Source: Synechococcus sp. WH 7805 (GTDB lineage Bacteria; Cyanobacteriota; Cyanobacteriia; PCC-6307; Cyanobiaceae). Taken from it: DNA of 64,000 nt. Of the stretch, positions 57,276-64,000 are shown piece after piece. Where the stretch lies: NCBI RefSeq assembly GCF_000153285.1, contig NZ_CH724168.1:1784681-1848680 (forward strand), given 5' to 3'. The notes under the pieces were generated by a model. It was not told the origin of the DNA, searched no databases, and worked only from the letters and a program-made list of their open reading frames with translations. Each line of letters opens with the position of its first letter. The first letter of the stretch is position 1. The position numbers were made by a program, and so were the translations under genes.

Positions 57276-57665
57276 CTGTATATAGTTACACTAGCCTCTC
57301 TAGTGAGGAATGCTAAGGCGAGTAGAGCCTGAAGCAATTGGAAATTCAATGTTTGGATCTTTTCAACCGCTTTTGCATCGAATGCAGTGTGAGATGAGAT
57401 GGCGTGTCTCAACTGTTGGCGCGACTGTTTTTCCTTGAATGCTGCTTTAACAGCTCCTCAAAAAGAGCTTCATTCTACTTATTAGAAATCTCGATCAATG
57501 ATTAGCCGTCAAGGTATTCAACGCTTCGCCTCTGCTGTTCACATAGGATGAGGAGAAGGTGATGATTTCGCCTTTATGCACTAATGAGCTGCTATTGCGC
57601 AGCAATTGTTTTATATTCTTTGGTCAAGTTTGATCGGAGTTTGTCTGTTCTCTCTTGGTTTTTAT
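57276..57665. other. AT-rich 390-bp gap without a recognised gene
   Basis: Between the methyltransferase start and the FecR-gene stop there is no frame with protein-like composition longer than about 60 codons. The composition matches the neighbouring methyltransferase gene rather than the core. It presumably includes that gene's promoter. No repeat, tRNA or terminator was seen apart from the 27-bp repeat starting at 57672. Confidence 0.4.
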
Positions 57666-59534
57666 TTATGTCAAGAACTGCGGACTTGTTGGTTCAAGGC
57701 CCTCTGATCCGGCTCCTCTGCCGCTGCAGGATGCCTCAGATCGGGAGGTTGTTTGGAAGCGAATAGCATCCGACAGTGTCCCGCCAGTGGTTCCGCCTGT
57801 GAAGTAAGGGAAATCAGGGTTGCCCCCAGTCGCTCGGCAGACATACGTCAGCTGAATGGATTCAGGTTCAGGCTCAGGCTCAGGTTCAGGTTCATCTACG
57901 TCCGCGATATCTTCCTCGGGCTCTTCAACGCTGTCTTCTTCTTTGGGAAGTTTGTTGTTGGGTACAACGAGATTGTTGGCACCGCGAAGGCGTGGATATG
58001 GCGTTCTGGCTGCAATGAGCCAGTCAGAACCGAGAATGGACAGCAACGTGCGGTCCGGCAGGCCATAAAGCTGTTGATAAATGAGGTTGATCACATTGCT
58101 TTCTGGCAGCAGGTTCTGTCCACTCATGGTTTCGATGATCAGTTGCGAAAACCTTTCCTGGCTCATCATTCCCTGACTCAGCAGGACTCCGTCCGAACTG
58201 AATGTGGCCTCTTCGCCAGCTTTCAGGCGAACGATCGTGTCTGCCTCGCTGATTAGGTTATTGAAGTTTGTGTTGGCAATTGGCGTTGTGTTCGTTCTCG
58301 GTTGTGTGGGTGTAGTGCCACGGCTTCTGTTGAGTGCAATTTGCATTGGCCTGCCGGTGTTGAACTCGCTGGCCTGCCATGGCAATGGTGATGACGGTCT
58401 CTGAGGTCGACGATTCGGATCGTTCACAAACCCGTTGTTCGTCGCGAAGCGATAGCTGATTTGACCACCTACGACGGTGTCGAGGAGTTCGTCGTACTGG
58501 CCATAGGTGGAGAGTGTGACCTGATCACCGATGGGCACATTCAGGCCAATGCGACCACCTCCATAGGAATCGCCGATACCTCGAAGCACATAGGGAGACA
58601 GTGACAACGTGATGGATTGGTCACCCACATCAGCCACGGGGATGCCCACTTGGCCGATGGCGAACCCCAGATTGTTGGCGCACTGATCCAGTGGGATGCC
58701 GCCCGTGACTCCGAACTGCCAGCGTCCTTGCTGCCATAGTCCTCCCAAGGCCAACTGAGATTGGAAGCAGCCAGCCCCGTCCCAGCCGTCGTAACCGACT
58801 AACAAGGAGCTGATGCTTCGGTTATCGGGGTTAAACCATTTGTATCCCAGCTCGGTGCTTGCACCCCAAGCCCCATCAAAGTTGCTGCTGGCAGTTGAGT
58901 AGCTGTAAAGAAGATTGTTACCCATGCTCTGGCTGAGGGGTACGAATACCGAGGCATCACCGAGGATCAGCCCTGCGGCTTCACCCAATGATTCCCCAGA
59001 GCTGTTGCTTCCCCAGGCACTCGACCCAAAGCCGATCACTGGATTCAACGTCGGATACATCGAGAGGATGTCCGGCGTGTTTTCGTTTTCGGGAGTCTCA
59101 ACAGCGTCCCCCACGGTGGCTTCGCCGCTCAGCACCGCCAGCTCATAACTGCCATCGTCCTTCACGCTCAGCACGTAGGTGGTGCCTCGTATTCCCAGCA
59201 CTTTTGTTCCCAGACAGGTGTTTTTGGGGCCATTGATCAGAACCTGTCCGCGATCCAGACGAAAACAGTCGTCTCCGAGGCGGATCAAGCTGTTGTTCCC
59301 TAGGAAGCCGAGCGCGCGGCGATCAAACAGCACCTCCGCTCTGCTGCTGCCTGTGCTGAGCTCCTGACCACGGTCTGCGGTGTCATCAACCGTTGCTTCT
59401 CGCCGATCAATGAAGACTTCTCTGCCATCGATGATGCGACGAATCGTGGCACTGTTAAAGGATGCTGCTGAGGCTGTAACTGGCAAAAAAGTTGCCGCGA
59501 ATGCAATCCCCAACAGCTTCCTGAACATGTGCAT
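57666..59534 (-). CDS. Secreted FecR-domain protein with possible beta-barrel-like middle
   Basis: The start is ATG 59534, overlapping the cyclase stop (TGATG), giving 622 residues. A signal peptide (FRKLLGIAFAATFLPVTASA) leads to a FecR domain (about 30-145: DRGQELSTGSSRAEVLF, LGIRGTTYVLSVKDDGSYEL). The middle (about 190-375) has alternating strand-like segments (LGYKWFNPDNRSISSLLVGY, ITLSLSPYVLRGIGD, VTLSTYGQYDEL) as in an outer-membrane barrel. An Asn/Thr linker, a helical part, an acidic EP repeat and a Gly/Ser-rich tail ending in SPQFLT follow. Here FecR is probably a sugar- or envelope-binding module, not the iron sensor. Confidence 0.75.
   Translation of the reverse strand: MHMFRKLLGIAFAATFLPVTASAASFNSATIRRIIDGREVFIDRREATVDDTADRGQELSTGSSRAEVLFDRRALGFLGNNSLIRLGDDCFRLDRGQVLINGPKNTCLGTKVLGIRGTTYVLSVKDDGSYELAVLSGEATVGDAVETPENENTPDILSMYPTLNPVIGFGSSAWGSNSSGESLGEAAGLILGDASVFVPLSQSMGNNLLYSYSTASSNFDGAWGASTELGYKWFNPDNRSISSLLVGYDGWDGAGCFQSQLALGGLWQQGRWQFGVTGGIPLDQCANNLGFAIGQVGIPVADVGDQSITLSLSPYVLRGIGDSYGGGRIGLNVPIGDQVTLSTYGQYDELLDTVVGGQISYRFATNNGFVNDPNRRPQRPSSPLPWQASEFNTGRPMQIALNRSRGTTPTQPRTNTTPIANTNFNNLISEADTIVRLKAGEEATFSSDGVLLSQGMMSQERFSQLIIETMSGQNLLPESNVINLIYQQLYGLPDRTLLSILGSDWLIAARTPYPRLRGANNLVVPNNKLPKEEDSVEEPEEDIADVDEPEPEPEPEPESIQLTYVCRATGGNPDFPYFTGGTTGGTLSDAIRFQTTSRSEASCSGRGAGSEGLEPTSPQFLT
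57672..57698 (-). repeat. Right copy of 27-bp imperfect direct repeat (FecR gene 3' end)
   Basis: This copy encodes the C-terminal LEPTSPQFL of the FecR protein. Its partner is 56319-56345. Confidence 0.65.
57861..57890. repeat. Hexanucleotide tandem repeat encoding a Glu-Pro tract
   Basis: Five units of YTCAGG lie in tandem within the FecR-protein gene and encode (EP)n in DEPEPEPEPEPE. Six-base units keep the frame when the number changes, so tract length could vary between strains. Confidence 0.75.
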
Positions 59535-61462
59535 CAACCATCGGCTTCTGATTGTTGATACTGATCTCTGTCTGGTGGGGTGTCCTCCCGAGTGTCAGTT
59601 ATGAGTGCGAACACTCGTTGATCATGCTGGCCACGGATCGGAAATGTCCCTAGTTCCAGCATGGGCCAGTCGTCGGGTAGTTGTTCTGCCACGGCAGAAC
59701 TGATCACAATCGTCTGACCACATTGCTTGGCAATCGCTTCCAATCGGCTGGCTGTGTTCACTGCATCGCCGATCACGGTGTAGTCCATACGACTGGCGCA
59801 GCCGATGTTGCCACTCACAACCCAGCCGTAGCTGAGGACCACAACCTGATTCCAGGGTTGTTGCCCTTCAGCAATCCAGGCACGATTGAGATCAGCGAGT
59901 CTTTCCTGCAGTGCGATCGCTGTTTTGACTGCAGCCAGCACGTTCGAGCGGCGCGTTTTCTGCAGTGGTGCTCCAAACACGGCGAGCACCGCATCTCCGA
60001 TGAATTTGTCGACCGTGCCTTCTTCTGAGTGCACAGCATCCACCACCTCGCTGAAATAGGTATTAAGACGATCGACAAGCTGTTTCACCTTGCCCTGTTC
60101 GGTCATCGCCTGGGTGAACGCCGTGAATCCACGGATGTCGCTCATCAGGATCACCACATCCATTAATTTCCCGCCTAACAGTTGATCCGCCTCCTCGGGC
60201 TGATCGGCGATTTCTGCGGCGACTGCGGGAGAGAGATAACGACCCAGTGTTCGTCGCAGCCTTCGTCGTTGCCATTGCAGACGAACTGTTGCGTCGGTGC
60301 TGGAGACAATGCCTGTCAGCGCCAAGCTGCCTGCGGGGCCCAGAACAGGAAGCAACAAACCACCCCACACGATCAGCCCTGCGCCCGCCATCACGAGGAT
60401 CCCCGAGGCTGCCAAGAGCAATCCAAGGCGAGGGAGGGGGCGTTCCAGGCGTGATGCTGCAATGCCTGCAAAGAGCACAATCATCGCCACCAATAGATTC
60501 CAGCCCGGTGGCGCAGGCACCCAGCGAAGAGATCGATTTTCAAGGCGGTTGGCGACTTCCGTGGCATGCAATTCCACGCCAGGCATGCCTTGTGCACCTG
60601 AGAAGACGGCTGGATGGAGGTCTTGAAACACAGCTGCCGTCGGTCCCACGAGAACCGTGGTATCGGTGATCAGGCCACTGCTCTTGATCGCGGTGAAGGC
60701 GTTCGCGTCGAGAATTTCCCAGATCGAGAGTGTTGGAATCGTTCCAGGAGGTCCATAGGGATCCAACAGGTCGGATGGCCTGGCCTTGAGGTCGACCTCG
60801 GCGTCCTGCCGCTTGAGCAACGCCACCGCGAGCCCGTCCGGTACGGCTGAGCCCAAGTGCTGGCGCATCTCCACAGCGCTGTTTCCAGGTCGCTTCCTGA
60901 TCACTCCGTCCCCATCAGGAGATCCATTGAGCAGGCCTCGGTTCAGTGGCTTGCTCGCTAATTGAAGGCTCGGCGTGAGATCCAACATGGACATGCCTGC
61001 CACGGGGCCGCGGCTGCTCAGCACTTGCACGCCCAGGACCACCCGGTCGCGATGGCGCCGTAAGGCCTTGGCAAACGCTGCATCGTCGGCCGTCCCATGG
61101 CTGCTGGGTGCTTCGAACAGAAGATCAAAGCCAACTGTGGAGGCACCCGCTTCGAACAGACGGTTCAGCACCCTCGCGTGCACGCTTCTGGGCCAGGGCC
61201 ATTGGTTCAGGCGTTGAAGTAGAGGGTCTTCGCTGAGGTCGGCGTTGGCCGCTTGCTGGAGGCTGAAGTCATCGATGGCCACGATCACCACATCGTTTGG
61301 TGCGCTCCGAGGGCCACGGGTCTCCTGAACCCAGCCGGCAAAGCGCAGGTCTATGCGGCTCAACCAATCCCGGCCGAACCCTCCGGCAGTCGCGACCAAT
61401 CCACTGAGCAGTAGCGTCGCGCCATGACGGCGAATCCAACGGAGATGGCTTGGCCCTTTCAC
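59534..61462 (-). CDS. CHASE2 domain class III adenylate/guanylate cyclase
   Basis: 642 residues from GTG 61462. A first membrane anchor (about 14-30) leads to an extracytoplasmic CHASE2 sensor (VVIVAIDDFSLQ, WPWPRSVHARVL, VGFDLLFEAPS). Three transmembrane segments at about 320-390 are followed by a cytoplasmic cyclase domain. The metal-binding Asp residues sit in LMSDIRGFTAF and DKFIGDAVLAVFG. The transition-state residues are in GDAVNTASRLE. Lys in VDKFIGD and Thr in DYTVIGD favour ATP over GTP. It overlaps both neighbours, so sensor, cyclase and effector are made together. Confidence 0.92.
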   Translation of the reverse strand: MKGPSHLRWIRRHGATLLLSGLVATAGGFGRDWLSRIDLRFAGWVQETRGPRSAPNDVVIVAIDDFSLQQAANADLSEDPLLQRLNQWPWPRSVHARVLNRLFEAGASTVGFDLLFEAPSSHGTADDAAFAKALRRHRDRVVLGVQVLSSRGPVAGMSMLDLTPSLQLASKPLNRGLLNGSPDGDGVIRKRPGNSAVEMRQHLGSAVPDGLAVALLKRQDAEVDLKARPSDLLDPYGPPGTIPTLSIWEILDANAFTAIKSSGLITDTTVLVGPTAAVFQDLHPAVFSGAQGMPGVELHATEVANRLENRSLRWVPAPPGWNLLVAMIVLFAGIAASRLERPLPRLGLLLAASGILVMAGAGLIVWGGLLLPVLGPAGSLALTGIVSSTDATVRLQWQRRRLRRTLGRYLSPAVAAEIADQPEEADQLLGGKLMDVVILMSDIRGFTAFTQAMTEQGKVKQLVDRLNTYFSEVVDAVHSEEGTVDKFIGDAVLAVFGAPLQKTRRSNVLAAVKTAIALQERLADLNRAWIAEGQQPWNQVVVLSYGWVVSGNIGCASRMDYTVIGDAVNTASRLEAIAKQCGQTIVISSAVAEQLPDDWPMLELGTFPIRGQHDQRVFALITDTREDTPPDRDQYQQSEADG

Positions 61463-62088
61463 GGCGTTTCCGATGCCTTCGCTAGTCCTTTCAACCGTCG
61501 TGCTGCGCTGAAGAGGGCTGGATTACAGCCGCGCTCTAGTTCATTGCAGCAGCGTTCCAGGGCGGAGGAATGCTGTTGATCCAAAGCCTCCAGAGCTTCC
61601 AGGATCAAGGTCAGGTGCCTGTTTGTTTGACGGCAGCGGCTGCTGCTTAGGGCCAGCAGTTCCATGACCAGGTCACTGTCGTAGATCGCAGCCTGCAGCA
61701 GATCATTTGACTGCACCACCAGGATCTCGGCCGGACCGCGACTCACCGTGACGGTCGCGCTGTGGTGTTGATCGCCGATCAACGCCATTTCACCCACCAA
61801 CTCATCGGGACCGATGCGTGCGATCACCTGAGGCGTGCCACCTGCTTCGCAGCGCTCAACTTGCAATTCCCCGGTTCGCACCAGCAGCACCCGTTCGGCC
61901 GGAGCGTCCTGTTTGATCACCACATCGCCCACCGCTGCCACGAGCGTTTGATGGTTGAGCGTGGCGAGATGGGTGCCAAGAAGCATCCGCAGACGATCAC
62001 GCATCAGGCTGAGCTGTCGGTTCTCGCTCTCCATGCGTGGCGGTGGAGCCGTTCCCGGCATGCTGGCCGCTTTTGGCTGATCAGGCAT
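61459..62088 (-). CDS. Cyclic nucleotide-binding domain protein
   Basis: 209 residues. The cNMP-binding fold spans about 45-145 with LVGEMALIGDQHHSATV, where the phosphate-binding cassette normally has an Arg before Ser. Here that Arg is His, so binding may be weak, altered, or not of cAMP. No helix-turn-helix follows; the C-terminal part is helical (LILEALEALDQQHSSALERC) with two Cys. It could act as a protein-level effector or sink for the cyclase product. Its GTGA overlap with the cyclase start links the two. Confidence 0.85.
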   Translation of the reverse strand: MPDQPKAASMPGTAPPPRMESENRQLSLMRDRLRMLLGTHLATLNHQTLVAAVGDVVIKQDAPAERVLLVRTGELQVERCEAGGTPQVIARIGPDELVGEMALIGDQHHSATVTVSRGPAEILVVQSNDLLQAAIYDSDLVMELLALSSSRCRQTNRHLTLILEALEALDQQHSSALERCCNELERGCNPALFSAARRLKGLAKASETP

Positions 62089-62124
62089 CGCGCCTATTGC
62101 CGTAGCGTTACGAATCGACGTTGC

Positions 62125-62457
62125 TTGATAGCAATCACCCTTACAGATCTATTGATCTCGCTGGTGCTGGCGCACCTCGTTTGCGATTTCACTCTTCAGT
62201 CTGATCGGATGGCGCTCGAGAAAGTGCCGGGGAACGATGTCACCCTCAATTGGCGCTGGTGGCTGATTGCTCATTCCGCTACCCATGGCTTGGCCGTTGC
62301 CCTGATCACGGGCATTCCTTTGTTGGGACTGGCTGAGCTGATTTTGCACGCCATCATTGATTGGCTGAAGTCCTGTCTTCGCTTCTCCCTTGCCTGCGAC
62401 CAGGCTCTGCATTTCGCCTGCAAGCTTGTCTGGGCCTCTCTGGTCATTCTGCTCTGA
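62125..62457 (+). CDS. DUF3307 family membrane protein
   Basis: 110 residues from TTG 62125 (LIAITLTDLLISLVLAH), the only start that keeps the family N terminus; the first ATG would remove it. Features: AHLVCDFTLQSDRMA, WWLIAHSATHGLAVALI, HAIIDWLKSCLRFSL and ACDQALHFACKLVW. This His/Asp pattern (LLAH..DF.LQ, HA.ID..K, DQ.LH) defines DUF3307, of unknown function. It is divergent from the cyclase operon (36-bp gap), with the Crp-family gene 3 bp downstream. Confidence 0.82.
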   Translation: MIAITLTDLLISLVLAHLVCDFTLQSDRMALEKVPGNDVTLNWRWWLIAHSATHGLAVALITGIPLLGLAELILHAIIDWLKSCLRFSLACDQALHFACKLVWASLVILL

Positions 62458-62460
62458 ATT

Positions 62461-63150
62461 ATGTCCGCGCTCACGCCTGAGGATCTCGGGGCCATGCCCC
62501 TGTTCGCTGAGCTGGTCGAAGAACAGTGCATTCTCCTGCTGGATCGGCATCGGGAGACCAGCCACCAGGTGGATCAGGTGATCGTGATGGAACAGGACTG
62601 GGGTGAGTCGTTGTTCTTGATTCGTGACGGGGTGGCCAAGGTGCGCACCTACACCGCCGATGGTGATGAGGTGATCATGTCGCTTCTAGGTCCAGGCGAT
62701 GTGTTCGGCGAAATGGCCGCTCTCGATGGAGCTTCGCGTTCGGCCGATGTGGTGTCGCTCACGCCGTTGCATCTGCTCAAGATGCGGTCGGCGCCTTTTG
62801 CGTCTTTGCTCGGACAGCAGGCCTCGTTTGCTCTCGCATTGGCGCGATTAGAGGCGTCTCGTCTGCGTGATCTCAATCAGCGCTTTGCGCTTCAGAGTGC
62901 CGATGCCACCACCCGCCTGCTTGATGCCTTGGCTTATCTCGCCCGCAAAAGTTCGGCTGGGCAGGACCCGCAAGGTGAGATCCCGCCACTGGCCCAACGG
63001 GAGATTGCTCTGCTGGCTGGACTGGCCAGGGAGACGGCCTCCCGCACTCTGAGCAAGCTGCGCAATCGTGGCACTGTGGTTGAAGCGGATGGGCGGCTTC
63101 GTATCGCTGATCTGCAGCCATTGATTAAACGTGGATTGCTGCCTGGATGA
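62461..63150 (+). CDS. Crp/Fnr family transcriptional regulator
   Basis: 229 residues. The N-terminal cyclic-nucleotide domain has GPGDVFGEMAALDGASRSAD, which keeps both the Glu and Arg-Ser of the canonical phosphate-binding cassette, so cAMP binding is plausible. The C-terminal winged helix includes LAQREIALLAGLARETASRT and LSKLRNRGTVVE. It probably activates or represses genes in response to cAMP. Lying next to a class III cyclase operon, it is the natural candidate receptor. It starts 3 bp after the DUF3307 stop. Confidence 0.92.
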   Translation: MSALTPEDLGAMPLFAELVEEQCILLLDRHRETSHQVDQVIVMEQDWGESLFLIRDGVAKVRTYTADGDEVIMSLLGPGDVFGEMAALDGASRSADVVSLTPLHLLKMRSAPFASLLGQQASFALALARLEASRLRDLNQRFALQSADATTRLLDALAYLARKSSAGQDPQGEIPPLAQREIALLAGLARETASRTLSKLRNRGTVVEADGRLRIADLQPLIKRGLLPG

Positions 63151-63189
63151 GACTTCAGGCCTGTCGGTAGGTGCTCTGTTGCAGCTCAT

Positions 63190-63324
63190 ATGAAGCGTTC
63201 AATGTCGAGACAGGCCTTCAATGGCGGGCCTCAGCTCGACAAGTGTCAAAGCGCAGACCAGTTCCTCGATATCACGACCGAGTGGATGATGCAGGCGATT
63301 GCCAATGTGTGGATCAGAATGTGA
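63190..63324 (+). CDS. Possible small protein (44 aa)
   Basis: An ATG at 63190 opens a frame: MKRSMSRQAFNGGPQLDKCQ, then SADQFLDITTEWMMQAIANV, ending WIRM. The composition is protein-like and the frame fills a 250-bp gap before a terminator on the opposite strand. There is no strong ribosome-binding site. It was not matched to anything known. Confidence 0.35.
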   Translation: MKRSMSRQAFNGGPQLDKCQSADQFLDITTEWMMQAIANVWIRM

Positions 63325-63349
63325 GAGGAAAGTGAGGATGTTTCAAGCA

Positions 63350-63374
63350 AAAAGGGGGGCAAAGCCCCCCTTTT
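63350..63374 (-). terminator. Terminator of the Asn/Arg-rich protein gene
   Basis: A perfect 11-bp stem, 63350-63360 (AAAAGGGGGGC) with 63364-63374 (GCCCCCCTTTT), has a 3-nt loop. On the minus strand it ends in a T run. It begins 29 bp after the stop of the gene 63404-63814. Confidence 0.85.
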
Positions 63375-63403
63375 GAAGTGTATGGATTGAGAGTTGGTAA
63401 GGA

Positions 63404-63814
63404 TTACCAGAGTCCAACTTCGCTGCGGACATTGGTTCTGACGTTATTGGTTCTCTGGTTGTTCCAGCGCTGGTTGTTGGTGTGCTGATTGCTGTAGCGC
63501 TGATTGTTCCAGCGTTGGTTGTTGGTGTGGCGGTTGTAGCGTTGATTCTGGTTGAAGGCGTTGTTGTAGCGGCGGTTGTCGTAGCGGCGATTGTCTTGAT
63601 TGTAAGAACCGACGGCAGAGCCGTTGTAGGAGCCAACGGTGTTTCCAGAGTTGTATGTGTTTCCAGAGTTGATGCCACCGACGGAGTTTCCGTGACCGCA
63701 GATGGTGCCTGTACCAGAGCATCCACTGCCAGCATTTTGTGCGAGGCCTGCCATGGGTGAGCCGGCGAGCCCGAGTGTGGAGAGAGCGACGGCGAGAGCG
63801 ATTGATTTAATCAT
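63404..63814 (-). CDS. Secreted Asn/Arg/Gly-rich repeat protein
   Basis: 136 residues with a signal peptide (MIKSIALAVALSTLGLAGS, cleavage near AQN). The mature part has two zones. The first is Gly/Asn/Ser-rich with two Cys (GSGCSGTGTICGHGNS, then SGNTYNSGNTVGSYNGS). The second is short repeats of Asn-Gln-Arg-Trp type (TNNQRWNNQRYSNQHTNNQR). It is probably extracellular or cell-surface and strongly positively charged, perhaps binding polysaccharide or nucleic acid. No family recognised. The long AT-rich upstream region (63815-63940) likely holds its promoter. A strong terminator follows. Confidence 0.75.
   Translation of the reverse strand: MIKSIALAVALSTLGLAGSPMAGLAQNAGSGCSGTGTICGHGNSVGGINSGNTYNSGNTVGSYNGSAVGSYNQDNRRYDNRRYNNAFNQNQRYNRHTNNQRWNNQRYSNQHTNNQRWNNQRTNNVRTNVRSEVGLW
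63459..63529. repeat. Tandem 45-bp-spaced repeat within the Asn/Arg-rich gene
   Basis: The 26-bp block at 63459-63484 recurs at 63504-63529 with one mismatch, 45 bp apart, encoding the repeated NNQRWNNQ unit. The spacing is a multiple of three, so unit gain or loss would keep the frame. Confidence 0.75.
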
Positions 63815-63952
63815 GATGGAGCTGTTGTGAGGAGAAAGTCATCAGGGCTCGTTGTCCTGATGTTTTCAGTGTGTTTGTTTTAGATGTGTATTCTTGTGAT
63901 TTGAGTTGTGTTGATGAGTGATGTTGGTCACAGGTTGTAAGGCAATAAAAAA

Positions 63953-63977
63953 GTCCTCCTTGTGTGGGAAGGAGGAC
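63953..63977 (-). terminator. Terminator near right edge, minus strand
   Basis: A 9-bp stem, 63953-63961 (GTCCTCCTT) with 63969-63977 (AAGGAGGAC), has a 7-nt loop. On the minus strand it is followed by six Ts. It should end a minus-strand gene lying beyond the right edge of the window. Confidence 0.8.
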
Positions 63978-64000
63978 GTGTTGTTGTCTGAGCTGAGGTG

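Overview
The window looks like a chromosome segment of a marine picocyanobacterium (Synechococcus/Cyanobium lineage). The evidence is a tightly packed GC-rich core with many 1-8 nt gene overlaps, a flv3-flv1 flavodiiron operon, acyl-lipid desaturases beside rplI and dnaB, a cyanobacterial-type Zur, a DUF98-type chorismate lyase, and several small proteins of the kind found in this lineage. Two short AT-rich stretches (about 640-2900 and 56150-57670) stand out as acquired or decayed DNA.

Layout. 1-2904: the end of a DUF2227 gene, an intact tRNA-Val(TAC), and a small gene-poor insertion carrying a P-loop ATPase gene. The insertion is closed on the right by a second, diverged copy of the 3' part of the tRNA. 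2929-5710: Zur with an overlapping short-chain dehydrogenase, two hypothetical proteins and a 2OG-Fe(II) oxygenase. 5676-20007: the most unusual region. Three paralogous gene pairs, each a solute-binding-like lipoprotein followed by an MscS-type channel, are spaced around valS and a three-gene ABC-2 exporter; a fourth, different MscS protein ends the third pair. 20114-30690: TVP38-type membrane protein, DUF389, ligA, SprT-like protein, DUF1269, chorismate lyase, mnmG and small genes. 30703-40746: dnaB, rplI, two fatty-acid desaturases around a putative regulator, a PLP lyase of the methionine gamma-lyase type, gcvH and gcvP. 41409-53426: pirin, an FMN reductase, flv1/flv3, an NRAMP-type transporter, Hsp20, and an overlapping operon of a membrane protein, a SNF2 helicase, a SWIM protein and a MEKHLA protein. 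53462-64000: alaS, an AT-rich methyltransferase gene, a three-gene cyclic-nucleotide operon (cNMP-binding protein, CHASE2-cyclase, secreted FecR protein), DUF3307, a Crp/Fnr regulator, and a secreted Asn/Arg-rich repeat protein.

How the genes may work together. Each lipoprotein/channel pair is co-translated (ATGA overlap or 5 nt gap) and no ABC permease or ATPase lies in its operon, so the binding protein probably works with the channel itself. This is the best candidate for an undescribed system here. The second candidate is the cyclase operon: one transcript could make cAMP at the membrane, bind it, and export a FecR-domain protein, with an apparently cAMP-competent Crp-family regulator just beyond. 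Housekeeping genes (valS, alaS, dnaB, ligA, rplI, mnmG, gcvHP) have intact motifs. All functional calls come from reading motifs by eye; no database search was possible.
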